NCBI GenBank assembly: GCA_910584405.1
Contig: CAJUAL010000010.1
Span: 15,351-79,350, forward strand
Direction of reading: 5' to 3'
Source of the DNA: an uncultured Vampirovibrio sp.
GTDB taxonomy: Bacteria > Cyanobacteriota > Vampirovibrionia > Gastranaerophilales > Gastranaerophilaceae
DNA: 64,000 bases
In this document: piece after piece, positions 1 through 6,984 of the stretch
Position numbering within the stretch: position 1 is the stretch's first letter
How the letters are laid out: every line of letters starts with the position of its first letter
Made by a program: the position numbers and the translations under genes
Notes under the pieces: model-generated
The model's input: the letters and a program-made list of their open reading frames with translations, nothing else
Databases searched by the model: none
Told to the model about the DNA's origin: nothing

Positions 1-553
1 AATCTGAAGCTTCCAAATATGTATCAGGAATAGGTTTTCGCTTAGAACTGTCAAAATGTTTCCCGACAAATTTTAAAGCTTTTTCCCGAATCTGCTGAAC
101 CTTTGTCAATTTAATCTGCGGAAGATTATTTTTATAAAAATCCATCGGAACCATTTCTTTTTTATAACACGGAACAATATATTTAACTTTTCCTGCTTCT
201 TTAAACAACATAAACCAATCACCGTCATGTTCACGCGGAGTCAAAAGATAATACCCGGGATCAATTTTTACGGTTTTAAAAAACAATGGTGCGGTAAGTC
301 TGAATAAAGGATAAGGCGACCATGTTGAATACATCGTATCCTGATATTCCCCCGGGTCAATATTATGGACATATTTAAACTCAGGTACAGGCATAATTCT
401 ATACATTTCTTCAACATCAATTTCTTGTGTATATTCATCATCAGAAATTTCCTGAGCATTAACATCTTCAGGATAAGACACACTTTGAGGTTCTGCCATC
501 ACAGCAGAAAAAGAAAAAAACATTAAAAATAAAGTCGTAAAAAACTTTTTCAT
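1..553 (-). CDS. secreted protein of unknown function, C-terminus outside the window
   Basis: The reading frame opens at an ATG at 553 and runs without a stop to the left edge, so at least 184 residues are present and the 3' end is missing. The N-terminus is a typical signal peptide: MKKFF, a hydrophobic Phe/Leu-rich core, then a likely cut after AVMA. The mature part is acidic at first and later rich in Lys, Pro and Tyr. I recognise no domain or catalytic motif, so the function is unknown; export is inferred from the signal peptide. It lies downstream of the LysM gene on the same strand, with a strong terminator between them, so it is probably transcribed on its own. Confidence 0.75.
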   Translation of the reverse strand, partial: MKKFFTTLFLMFFSFSAVMAEPQSVSYPEDVNAQEISDDEYTQEIDVEEMYRIMPVPEFKYVHNIDPGEYQDTMYSTWSPYPLFRLTAPLFFKTVKIDPGYYLLTPREHDGDWFMLFKEAGKVKYIVPCYKKEMVPMDFYKNNLPQIKLTKVQQIREKALKFVGKHFDSSKRKPIPDTYLEASD

Positions 554-610
554 ACCTTGATTTTAATATTATTTAAACAAAAATCAATCCTTCTTATAAT
601 TGAAAATAGA

Positions 611-640
611 AAAAGGCGGCAGAATTAACATTCTGCCGCC
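611..640 (-). terminator. rho-independent terminator after the LysM gene
   Basis: A perfect 10-bp inverted repeat, GGCGGCAGAA (615-624) and TTCTGCCGCC (631-640), has a 6-base loop. On the minus strand it is followed by a T-rich run. It ends the LysM gene and insulates the gene that starts at 553. Confidence 0.85.
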
Positions 641-656
641 TCTATTATTTTAGTAG

Positions 657-1547
657 TTATTTATTATTTTTATCATATGCTGCAAAAGATTGTTTTACAA
701 TCACATCAAGCTGTTTTGCATATTCTCTGTCGATATCTTTTGTATCTTTTATTTCGATTTTATCAGCTAATTCTTGCATATTATTTGCTTCAAGAAAAGC
801 TTTTAATTTTTGAGCTACATCAACAATTAAGTCTTTCTTTTCATCAAAGCTCCATTCAGACACAAGCTGTTCAAAGAAACTATCACCGGAGAATCGTTTT
901 CCTTCTTCATAACCGCGAATGACTTCCAATACATTTCGGTCATTAACTCTGCCTTGGATAATATTTTTTACATGTTTTTGATCACCGTCGGTTGTCCACA
1001 TATTAGTTAAATAACCTGCAATCTGACTTCCTGATTCTTGTGCATCAGCTATCTCTTCTTCTGTTAACGGAGTAGGCTCCGGAGTAACGTTTTCTTCTTC
1101 TTCTTGTTCAGGTTCCGGTTTTGCCGGAATTAATAAAACCTGACCCGGTTTTATCATTACAAACCAATTTTTCGGAGTTCTTGTATTATCAAATTCTAAC
1201 TCATTTAAGTCCATAATTTCTTTTGTAAATTTCTGAACTTCGGCAGGTTTTGGTTTTTGACCGTCATTATATTCTTTCAAATATTTTGCGGCAATATCCC
1301 AAACATTTTCACCTTTTTTAACTGTATGCTCAACAGTTTTTTGCTTTTCTGCTGCTTCTGCCTCTTCATTATTTTCAGGATTGACCTCTTCTTTTTTTTC
1401 TATTTCTAAACCTTGAATTTCCCATGGTTTTTTGGGATTAAAAAGCGGTGCAAATCTTCTTGCTCTATCATTCAAATCCGGTATAGCATCAGATTTGCAA
1501 TACCAATCACTCCAAAATGGCGTGCTTGAAACTCCATTTACTGACAT
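657..1547 (-). CDS. LysM domain protein without signal peptide
   Basis: This 296-residue protein has one recognisable module, a LysM-like fold at about residues 72-141. It opens with EHTVKKGENVWDIAAKYL and ends with the typical ...IKPGQVLLIPA. LysM domains bind peptidoglycan or related glycans, so a wall-associated role is plausible. A Glu/Pro-rich linker follows at about 142-165, then a charged, helical C-terminal half of unknown fold. No signal peptide or membrane segment is visible; the protein starts MSVNGVSSTPFW, so any export must use another route. The ATG has a good AAAGGAA ribosome site. Cytoplasmic location cannot be excluded. Confidence 0.8.
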   Translation of the reverse strand: MSVNGVSSTPFWSDWYCKSDAIPDLNDRARRFAPLFNPKKPWEIQGLEIEKKEEVNPENNEEAEAAEKQKTVEHTVKKGENVWDIAAKYLKEYNDGQKPKPAEVQKFTKEIMDLNELEFDNTRTPKNWFVMIKPGQVLLIPAKPEPEQEEEENVTPEPTPLTEEEIADAQESGSQIAGYLTNMWTTDGDQKHVKNIIQGRVNDRNVLEVIRGYEEGKRFSGDSFFEQLVSEWSFDEKKDLIVDVAQKLKAFLEANNMQELADKIEIKDTKDIDREYAKQLDVIVKQSFAAYDKNNK

Positions 1548-1649
1548 AGTAAATTCCTTTCCTTTTTCCTCGTACCTGTATAAAATAATCTTTACAAATA
1601 TATAAACGGTTTCCGAATTGAAAAATTGCTAAATCCACTTAATATACCG

Positions 1650-1677
1650 TTACAATTAAAAGAATTTTTGCTATAAT
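1650..1677 (+). promoter_or_regulatory. promoter of the histidine kinase gene, probably leaderless
   Basis: TTACAA at 1650-1655 and a perfect TATAAT at 1672-1677 are separated by 16 bases. The ATG follows after six bases with no Shine-Dalgarno sequence. Transcription would start at or next to the A of the start codon. Confidence 0.55.
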
Positions 1678-1683
1678 AAAGCT

Positions 1684-2427
1684 ATGAGTGAAATTGAAAA
1701 AAACTACGAAGACTTTATTTCAACGGTAAGCCACGAACTTAGAACACCTTTAACATCAATTCGCGGATTCTCGCAAACTATGCTTGCATCTTGGGATAAA
1801 TTAGATGAAGATAGCAAAAAAAAGTTTATAAAAATAATTGAAGAACAATCAAACAGGCTTATTCACCTGGTGGAAAATATGCTTTCTGTTACAAAGTTAC
1901 AAGGTGTAAACAATAATTTTATATACAATGAAATCAATATAAAAACCCCGATTGAACAAGTTATAACACTTGTAAAAAATCAATATCCGACACATAGATT
2001 TGAATTTAATTATAAGAAAAATTTACCGAACATTTTTGTTGATAAAGATAAATTTCAACAAATTATGACAAATTTAATAGAAAACAGTGCAAAATATTCG
2101 GTTGATAATTCTACAACAAAAATTACCACATCAACTGAAAGTGAAAACGTTGTGATAGAAGTTACAAATCTTGGAATCGGAATAGATGAAAAAGATTACG
2201 AAAAGATTTTCACAAAATTTGCACGAATAGATAACCCTCTAACCAGAAAAATTCAAGGAAGCGGACTCGGGTTGTACATTACCAAAAACCTTACAGAAAA
2301 AATGGGGGGACAAATCTCGGTTAAATCAACTCCGACAAACAACCCAAATATAAGCGAGATTACTTTTAAAATTCTTCTTCCGATAAAAACAATAGAAGAA
2401 CAAGCGAGGATAAAATGCAATCAGTAA
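1684..2427 (+). CDS. soluble sensor histidine kinase (HisKA + HATPase_c)
   Basis: This 247-residue histidine kinase core has no sensor or membrane domain. The H-box FISTVSHELRTPLTSIRG puts the phosphorylated His at residue 17. The ATP-binding half carries the N-box NLIENSAKYS, a G1 box GIGIDEKDYEKIF and the G2 box GSGLGLYI. Kinases of this class autophosphorylate on His and pass the phosphate to a receiver Asp. The gene overlaps the next one by 13 bases, so the REC-GGDEF-REC protein is the obvious partner. With no input domain of its own, it probably senses through a partner protein; that is inference. The ATG sits directly behind a -10 box, so the short form appears real rather than an N-terminal truncation. 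Confidence 0.9.
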   Translation: MSEIEKNYEDFISTVSHELRTPLTSIRGFSQTMLASWDKLDEDSKKKFIKIIEEQSNRLIHLVENMLSVTKLQGVNNNFIYNEINIKTPIEQVITLVKNQYPTHRFEFNYKKNLPNIFVDKDKFQQIMTNLIENSAKYSVDNSTTKITTSTESENVVIEVTNLGIGIDEKDYEKIFTKFARIDNPLTRKIQGSGLGLYITKNLTEKMGGQISVKSTPTNNPNISEITFKILLPIKTIEEQARIKCNQ

Positions 2428-3716
2428 CATTAATCATCGACAAAAGATTAGAACTTTCTACAAAATATAAAAAACTTTTAGAAACAGAAACAAACAGCGT
2501 AATCATTTCGAAAGATTTAATCACATCAATAAAAATTATTCAAGATAAAGAACCTGATTTAATAATCATTTCAGACAGTTTTGACAATGAGTTATCAGAT
2601 TTTTGCAAACAAGTAAGAGCCTTAACCTATAACATGCGCCCTGTAATTGTTGCACTGTCAAAATCTGCAGATTTCAATGATAGAATAAAAGTTTTAGAAA
2701 GCGGAGCTGATGATTTTCTCTCAGAACCTGTTAACACCGAAGAATTTAAAGTCAGAATGAATGCTCATCTTCGCAGAGAATTTGAATCAAATCTTGATAC
2801 AAAACAATTATTGCCAAACAAAAATTACACAATGCGCGCCCTAAAACGTAAATTATCAGACAACAGCAGTTGGGCTGTATTGTATATAAGTATAGAAAAC
2901 TTTGAAAGTTATAAAGAAGCTTACACCCAGCTTGCTTCAGATAAATTATTGCAAACATATTCGGCAATTATTCAAGCTTCATTAAATGAAAATGATTACC
3001 TTGGCGAAATCAATGAAAACACCTTCCTGATACTAACAGACACAATAAAAGCAGAACGTTTGGCAAGCTTTTTGACATTTGCATTTGACTCTGTATCTAC
3101 AAAGTTTTACGCTGAACATGATTTAGACAGAGGTTATATGATTTTGCAAGGAGATGAATTTGCAGGCCGCCGTGCAAATTTTGTCCACTCAACTATTAGC
3201 ATTGTAACTAATGAATTTACTAAATATAAAGACAGTGCACAAGTTTTAAATAATCTTATCCAAATCCATAAAATGGCAGATTTACCGAATAAATCAAACT
3301 ATCTTATGGAACGCCCAAAAATCGAAGGACAAGACTCTGTTTTTGAAAAAGAATACAATAACAAAATTCTTATATTTGAAACAGATGACGCATTAGGAAC
3401 CCTTTTACATACAATTTTAAATCTTCAAGGATACCAAGCCCAAATTGTTAATGAATATATAATTCCGACAGAAGACGAAATTCCTGCACTAATAATAGTT
3501 GACGCAGGTGATTTGGAAAAGAAAAACGGGTTAAATCTTTGTTATTCATTAAAACAACAAGAAAACTTTAAAAGTTCAAAAATTATCGTAACATCAATAA
3601 TCCACGATAAAGAACTTATCTTAAATACAGGTGCTGACTTATATTTGCCAAAACCTTACGACATACCTCAGTTAATAAAATGGGCAGATAATTTCATAAA
3701 AGAATTTAATAACTAA
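2415..3716 (+). CDS. response regulator with REC, degenerate GGDEF-like and second REC domain
   Basis: The protein has 433 residues. Residues 1-120 form a receiver-like domain (LIIISD, candidate phosphoacceptor Asp54; ESGADDFLSEPV near its end). The usual conserved Lys of the KP motif is Glu there. Residues about 135-300 look like a nucleotide-cyclase (GGDEF-type) fold, but I see no GGDEF or GGEEF signature, so it is probably inactive. Residues about 318-433 form a second receiver with IIVDAGD and an intact LPKP motif. The start overlaps the kinase gene, implying translational coupling and a shared phosphorelay. It could act as a phosphate sink or a protein-binding output; no DNA-binding domain is visible. 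Confidence 0.8.
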   Translation: MQSVTLIIDKRLELSTKYKKLLETETNSVIISKDLITSIKIIQDKEPDLIIISDSFDNELSDFCKQVRALTYNMRPVIVALSKSADFNDRIKVLESGADDFLSEPVNTEEFKVRMNAHLRREFESNLDTKQLLPNKNYTMRALKRKLSDNSSWAVLYISIENFESYKEAYTQLASDKLLQTYSAIIQASLNENDYLGEINENTFLILTDTIKAERLASFLTFAFDSVSTKFYAEHDLDRGYMILQGDEFAGRRANFVHSTISIVTNEFTKYKDSAQVLNNLIQIHKMADLPNKSNYLMERPKIEGQDSVFEKEYNNKILIFETDDALGTLLHTILNLQGYQAQIVNEYIIPTEDEIPALIIVDAGDLEKKNGLNLCYSLKQQENFKSSKIIVTSIIHDKELILNTGADLYLPKPYDIPQLIKWADNFIKEFNN

Positions 3717-3901
3717 CCTAAAATATCTTCCAATATTTCAGCATTACGGGAAGCATTTTCAAGCTGTTGTTTTGAAACTCTGCGCATATAATTTCTTAAA
3801 GCTTCTCTAATAAGTTCACTTCTTGAACAACGTTCAGTATCAGCAAGTCCGTCTACTTTATTTAAAAACTCATCAGGCATAGTTACCAGAATCTTAGCCA
3901 T
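3713..3901 (-). CDS. ribbon-helix-helix (CopG/Arc-type) small DNA-binding protein
   Basis: The ATG at 3901 has AAAGG about ten bases upstream and gives 62 residues beginning MAKILVTMPDEFLNKVD. A TTG at 3925 would add eight residues but places the AAAGG inside the coding part. The beta strand (KILVTMPDEFL) and two helices (CSRSELIREALRNYM) match CopG/NikR-type ribbon-helix-helix repressors, which bind DNA as dimers. The gene converges on the response regulator and overlaps its stop by four bases. No toxin-like partner is adjacent, so I read it as a free-standing regulator rather than an antitoxin. Confidence 0.8.
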   Translation of the reverse strand: MAKILVTMPDEFLNKVDGLADTERCSRSELIREALRNYMRRVSKQQLENASRNAEILEDILG

Positions 3902-3926
3902 GTCATCCCAACCTTTCTTGTTCAAT

Positions 3927-3955
3927 ATAATAACATAGCAAATTTATTTTATCAA
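3927..3955 (-). promoter_or_regulatory. promoter of the ribbon-helix-helix gene
   Basis: On the minus strand TTGATA (complement of 3950-3955) and TATTAT (complement of 3927-3932) are exactly 17 bases apart. The expected start site is about 20 bases before the ATG at 3901. Confidence 0.6.
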
Positions 3956-4039
3956 GCAATAAACTATTCATATTGACACCCCTAATCGGGTATTGTGAAA
4001 AGTTGTTAAAGAAATAAGATTAATTTGAAAGGAGCTAAT

Positions 4040-4618
4040 ATGGAAGAAAATCAAAACTACAATGAAGAAACAGTAAAAGTAAAAGAAGAATACCATCAAA
4101 CGTGTTCAAACCACCCGCTTATGAAAACATTATTAACAGGGTTATTAATCTTTTTAGGAGCATTTTGCGCATTTTATGTTGTTGCAGACTGGCATTTCAA
4201 AAAGTTTTTTGCACCTGAATTTATGAGTCCTGCGAGAATGGAACACCGCATGTTCAAAGATATGCGCCAAATGGACAAAATGTTATTTAAAGAAGGAAAA
4301 GACTTTTCCCGTAAAAGTGCTCAAGTTATCCACCTTGAGCAGTCAAAAGATTTTTACAAAGTTATCATTGACCTGAGAGCATTTGATAATAACGAAAACA
4401 ATGTTCAAGTAACAACAAACGGTAATATTTTAACAATCAACGGACGTTCAATCAGAAAAACAAAAAACAACGAACAAATCTCAGAATTTCAACAACATTA
4501 CATGTTTGGAAATAACGTAAGACTTTCTGATTTAACAAAAGAAACCAACGGGAATTATTACATAATAACAATTCCAATCGGCGAAAATAATAACAATAAT
4601 GAAGAAAACGAAGATTAA
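4040..4618 (+). CDS. membrane-anchored Hsp20/alpha-crystallin-like protein
   Basis: The ATG at 4040 is preceded by AAAGGAG, which favours it over a TTG fifteen bases earlier; the product has 192 residues. After an acidic N-terminus there is one membrane segment at about residues 28-48 (LLTGLLIFLGAFCAFYVVA). The C-terminal part (about 100-185) resembles a small heat-shock beta-sandwich: YKVIIDLRAFD, VQVTTNGNILTINGRS, then a final ITIPI strand. Hsp20 proteins hold unfolded clients; an anchor would place this one at the inner membrane. Similarity is by pattern only and the IXI tail is imperfect. It is a single gene with its own terminator. Confidence 0.65.
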   Translation: MEENQNYNEETVKVKEEYHQTCSNHPLMKTLLTGLLIFLGAFCAFYVVADWHFKKFFAPEFMSPARMEHRMFKDMRQMDKMLFKEGKDFSRKSAQVIHLEQSKDFYKVIIDLRAFDNNENNVQVTTNGNILTINGRSIRKTKNNEQISEFQQHYMFGNNVRLSDLTKETNGNYYIITIPIGENNNNNEENED

Positions 4619-4625
4619 AAATATA

Positions 4626-4655
4626 ATGCGGCGGATGACAATCCGCCGCATTTTT
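4626..4655 (+). terminator. rho-independent terminator after the Hsp20-like gene
   Basis: An 11-bp perfect stem, ATGCGGCGGAT (4626-4636) and ATCCGCCGCAT (4641-4651), has a GACA loop and is followed by TTTT. Confidence 0.9.
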
Positions 4656-4664
4656 GATATAGTC

Positions 4665-4693
4665 TTGACAAAATATTACAAATAATAAATAAT
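4665..4693 (+). promoter_or_regulatory. promoter of the candidate antisense RNA
   Basis: A perfect TTGACA (4665-4670) is followed after 17 bases by AATAAT (4688-4693). No open reading frame begins downstream, which suggests that the transcript is an untranslated RNA. Confidence 0.5.
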
Positions 4694-4706
4694 ATAAATA
4701 TAGGGG

Positions 4707-4741
4707 CAAGCCCCAAGCAAGTTGCTGTTACTTGAGGCTTG
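4707..4741 (-). terminator. 3' hairpin of the small hydrophobic peptide mRNA
   Basis: On the minus strand CAAGCC and GGCTTG close a stem that continues through CAAGT/ACTTG around a short loop. An AT-rich stretch follows. It would end the transcript of the small peptide gene just downstream of its stop. Confidence 0.5.
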
Positions 4742-4751
4742 ACTTAGTACC

Positions 4752-4826
4752 CTATAAAACAATTAACAATAATTTTAAAAGTGCTATCAGTACCTTGATG
4801 GCACTTTTTGTTTGTTCTCGTTTCAT
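4752..4826 (-). CDS. small hydrophobic peptide, candidate type I toxin
   Basis: This 24-codon frame starts at the ATG at 4826. Its ribosome site, AAGGAGGTGA at 4831-4840 on the minus strand, is a ten-base match to the 3' end of 16S rRNA and is the strongest in the window. The peptide begins MKREQTKSAIK; its last 15 residues are almost all Leu, Ile, Val or Ala with two Lys, as in membrane-active toxins. A TATAAT box on the minus strand (4903-4908) would give a leader of about 70 bases. In that leader, TTCTCAC (complement of 4869-4875) can pair with the GTGAGAG of the ribosome site. I know no exact family; the toxin role is inferred from architecture. Confidence 0.55.
   Translation of the reverse strand: MKREQTKSAIKVLIALLKLLLIVL
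4777..4809 (+). terminator. terminator of the candidate antisense RNA
   Basis: The stem AAAAGTGC / GCACTTTT contains an inner ATCA/TGAT pairing and merges into a run of T. It lies inside the complement of the small peptide gene, which is hard to explain unless a plus-strand RNA ends here. Confidence 0.6.
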
Positions 4827-4925
4827 ACTCTCACCTCCTTTCCACCGTTTCCTTAGTAAAATACGTCTGTGAGAAGAAGTCGAGCGGTACTACCCTATTT
4901 TTATTATACGTGATAATATAAATAT

Positions 4926-5408
4926 ATGAGGATATTAGGAATAGACCCGGGAATGGCAATAGTCGGTTACAGTGTCGTCGAATTTGACGGCAAGAATATT
5001 AAATTGCTCAACTCAGGTTCAATCCAAACTCAAAAAGGAACAAGAGAATCCTCCAGACTTTTGGAAATCTTTAACGATATGAACGCTCTTGTTGAAAAAT
5101 ATCAACCGGATGTTTGCGCGATAGAAAAACTGTTTTTTTTCAGAAACCAAACAACCGTCATGCCTGTAGCGCACGCGCGCGGAGTAATCCTTACCGTACT
5201 TGAAAAATACAACATCCCAATTTATGAATACACCCCGATGGAAGTAAAACAAATCCTTACAGGTTACGGACGAGCAAGTAAAAAAGAAGTTGAACAAATG
5301 GTAAAGCTAAGCCTTGGCACAGAAAAATTACCAAAACTTGATGACACGGTCGACTCAATTGCCATTGCAATTTGCTATACAAGAAGCCACGACGCACTTA
5401 AAAACTAA
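4926..5408 (+). CDS. ruvC: Holliday junction resolvase RuvC
   Basis: The 160-residue product has the normal RuvC length. The family start MRILGIDPG is present. Metal-binding acids are visible at Asp7, Glu67 (CAIEKLFF) and Asp140/Asp143 (DDTVDSIAIA). RuvC dimers cut Holliday junctions on branched DNA during recombination, working with RuvAB, whose genes are not in this window. The ATG lies nine bases after a GATAAT box and has no Shine-Dalgarno sequence, so the message may be leaderless. The 3' end overlaps the convergent XRE gene by 11 bases. Confidence 0.97.
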   Translation: MRILGIDPGMAIVGYSVVEFDGKNIKLLNSGSIQTQKGTRESSRLLEIFNDMNALVEKYQPDVCAIEKLFFFRNQTTVMPVAHARGVILTVLEKYNIPIYEYTPMEVKQILTGYGRASKKEVEQMVKLSLGTEKLPKLDDTVDSIAIAICYTRSHDALKN

Positions 5409-5625
5409 TATTAGAATCAACTATTTCAGTTATATTTACCTCAAAAATGTCTGATAAATGTTTTAAATACAAAAAAGTAGGATTAGCTAACCCGCGCTCT
5501 AACTTACTGTAATAACTTTTATCAATATTTAATTTGTCAGCAATATCATCTTGCGACAAATTTTTTAAATTACGTAAAATCTTTAGTTTTAACCCTAATC
5601 TTTTTAATAACTCTTTATCATCCAT
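5398..5625 (-). CDS. XRE-family transcriptional regulator, divergent from a prepilin gene
   Basis: This 75-residue protein is essentially one helix-turn-helix domain of the Cro/C1 type (SQDDIADKLNIDKSYYSKLERG, residues about 24-45). Such proteins bind operators as dimers. The gene is divergent from the prepilin gene at 5714, and the short region between them holds both promoters and an 11-bp inverted repeat. Control of itself and of the prepilin gene is therefore likely. The ATG lies six bases after a TAAAAT box, so the message may be leaderless. A second, similar pair lies at 45411-46364. Confidence 0.9.
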   Translation of the reverse strand: MDDKELLKRLGLKLKILRNLKNLSQDDIADKLNIDKSYYSKLERGLANPTFLYLKHLSDIFEVNITEIVDSNISF

Positions 5626-5631
5626 TATTAT

Positions 5632-5660
5632 ATTTTATGCAGTTGACTTTAGAGGTTCAA
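5632..5660 (-). promoter_or_regulatory. promoter of the XRE gene
   Basis: On the minus strand TTGAAC (complement of 5655-5660), a 17-base spacer and TAAAAT (complement of 5632-5637) precede the ATG at 5625 by six bases. The -35 box touches the left arm of the inverted repeat. Confidence 0.55.
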
Positions 5661-5671
5661 TAGTTTATACT
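5643..5671 (+). promoter_or_regulatory. promoter of the prepilin gene
   Basis: TTGACT (5643-5648), 17 bases, then TATACT (5666-5671). The -10 box overlaps the left operator arm, as expected for repression by the neighbouring XRE protein. Confidence 0.65.
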
Positions 5672-5696
5672 GCTATTTGTAGGTATATAAACTATT
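5659..5696. promoter_or_regulatory. candidate operator: 11-bp inverted repeat
   Basis: AATAGTTTATA (5659-5669) and TATAAACTATT (5686-5696) are perfect inverted copies, centred 27 bases apart. The left arm covers the -10 of the prepilin promoter and touches the -35 of the XRE promoter. This suggests one site that can control both directions. Confidence 0.5.
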
Positions 5697-5713
5697 AAAA
5701 AGGAATAAATTCT

Positions 5714-6484
5714 ATGCAAGAAGAGGGTTTTACACTGGCGGAAAGTGCTGCGCACTTAAATATGCTACCAACTGTAGCAAAATTTGGGTTTACGTTAGCC
5801 GAGGTTTTAATCACACTAGGCATAATCGGGGTTGTTGCAGCAATTACATTACCGAATTTAATCCAAAATAACAAAGCCACAAAATTACGATCACAATTTT
5901 TAAAATCATATTCGGTCATATCACAGGCAATAAGACTTATGGAAAACGACGACATAAGCCCAGACCCCAAAAGTTACAAGAACAGAGAGTATTATAAAGT
6001 TTTCTCAAATTATTTGACCAACGCAACCGACTGCGGCGGATATTCCCAAGGAGATTCTACAAACCTTAAACGTCCCGACGGTTGTTATTCTTACACTATG
6101 GGCGGGGAATATAAAGAAGGTTATAAAAAACTTACAGGGAATAACTATATTGGTGACGGTGCCTTTAACGAGGGACAACTCATGCTTCCTGACGGGACGT
6201 TAATATTATTTGATGACAGCCCCGTTAGCGAAGGCTGGAAAGGAACCGTTATTTATGTTGATATAAACGGTTACAAAAATAAACCAAACAGACTTGGGTA
6301 TGACTTTTTCGCTTTTGAAATAGTTGACGGGACATTGTACGCTATGGGGGATATAAAAACAACTTGTGTTGATAATAAAGACAAGGATTGCAGCTGCACT
6401 AAAGCCGGTGCCGGTATGACTTGTGCAAGCAGAGCAAAAAGCAACTCTGATTATTTTAAAATGGTCGTGAAAAATTATAAATAA
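5714..6484 (+). CDS. prepilin-like protein with a duplicated leader motif
   Basis: The protein has 256 residues. A type IV prepilin / pseudopilin signature lies at residues 25-43 (GFTLAEVLITLGIIGVVAA): cleavage by prepilin peptidase would fall after the Gly, and Glu is at +5 of the mature chain. Before it is an extra EEGFTLAE copy at residues 3-10, giving an unusually long leader. The rest has a Cys-rich end (CVDNKDKDCSC) and repeated Tyr/Gly segments, typical of minor or type II-type pseudopilins exposed at the surface. The class is clear, the exact role (pilus, DNA uptake or secretion) is not. It is regulated with the divergent XRE gene. Confidence 0.85.
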   Translation: MQEEGFTLAESAAHLNMLPTVAKFGFTLAEVLITLGIIGVVAAITLPNLIQNNKATKLRSQFLKSYSVISQAIRLMENDDISPDPKSYKNREYYKVFSNYLTNATDCGGYSQGDSTNLKRPDGCYSYTMGGEYKEGYKKLTGNNYIGDGAFNEGQLMLPDGTLILFDDSPVSEGWKGTVIYVDINGYKNKPNRLGYDFFAFEIVDGTLYAMGDIKTTCVDNKDKDCSCTKAGAGMTCASRAKSNSDYFKMVVKNYK

Positions 6485-6487
6485 AAT

Positions 6488-6516
6488 TTGAGTTTTCGTT
6501 ATATCAATGATAAAAT
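6488..6516 (+). promoter_or_regulatory. promoter upstream of the small membrane protein and mtnA
   Basis: TTGAGT (6488-6493), 17 bases, TAAAAT (6511-6516). The expected start site is only a few bases before the ATG at 6527. Confidence 0.5.
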
Positions 6517-6526
6517 AATTTAAGAT

Positions 6527-6982
6527 ATGAACAAAACCTTAGTAAAACAAATTATCATATTAAGCCTTATACTTGGCGTGATTTTAGGGGTACTTACGCC
6601 GATTCCGCATGTTGGTATGGGTATGCTGATATTACTCTTACTTTTTTCAGCTCCTGCTGTTATGGTTTATATGATTATGGACGGGAAATTTGATTTGACA
6701 TCAATCGTTGACAGCATCGCAGTCGGAGCGCTAGCAGGTTTTTGCGCAAACTTAACTTTCTCATCCGTTTTCACATTGATTACATGGATTTTGGCTGTAG
6801 GGTTTAAAATCACACCTAACATGTTTTTATCGGCAATGATTACAAACTCACCTATTTGGCTTTTAATCACATTTATAATATTTGTCGGCGTACTTTGCGC
6901 AACAACTAACGCTTTCACAGGGCTTGCAACTCATTATATTATAGAATTTATCAGAGATATGTATGAAAAAAGGAATAAATAA
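6527..6982 (+). CDS. four-helix membrane protein of unknown function
   Basis: This 151-residue, very hydrophobic protein has about four membrane segments (roughly residues 7-26, 33-52, 62-87 and 107-130) and a short basic tail ending YEKRNK. I do not recognise the family. The stop is two bases before the mtnA ATG, so the two are co-transcribed, but this alone does not show a role in methionine salvage. It has no Shine-Dalgarno sequence and a very short predicted leader. Confidence 0.7.
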   Translation: MNKTLVKQIIILSLILGVILGVLTPIPHVGMGMLILLLLFSAPAVMVYMIMDGKFDLTSIVDSIAVGALAGFCANLTFSSVFTLITWILAVGFKITPNMFLSAMITNSPIWLLITFIIFVGVLCATTNAFTGLATHYIIEFIRDMYEKRNK

Positions 6983-6984
6983 AA

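Larger units (their letters stand above)
4701..4809 (+). ncRNA. candidate antisense RNA (type I antitoxin)
   Basis: This is a predicted RNA of about 105 nt that begins just after the promoter at 4665-4693. It opens with the hairpin GGGGCAAGCCCC and ends at a rho-independent terminator (AAAAGTGC at 4777-4784, GCACTTTT at 4801-4808). It is fully complementary to the 3' part of the small reading frame on the other strand (4752-4826) and to that mRNA's 3' hairpin. A convergent short RNA covering the coding part and 3' end of a small hydrophobic peptide is the architecture of type I antitoxins such as RatA or SR4. Transcription is inferred from sequence only. Confidence 0.45.

Noticed and set aside
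3713..3901. Antitoxin of a type II toxin-antitoxin pair
   Set aside because: The ribbon-helix-helix protein has no small toxin gene beside it; the neighbour is a large response regulator in the opposite orientation.
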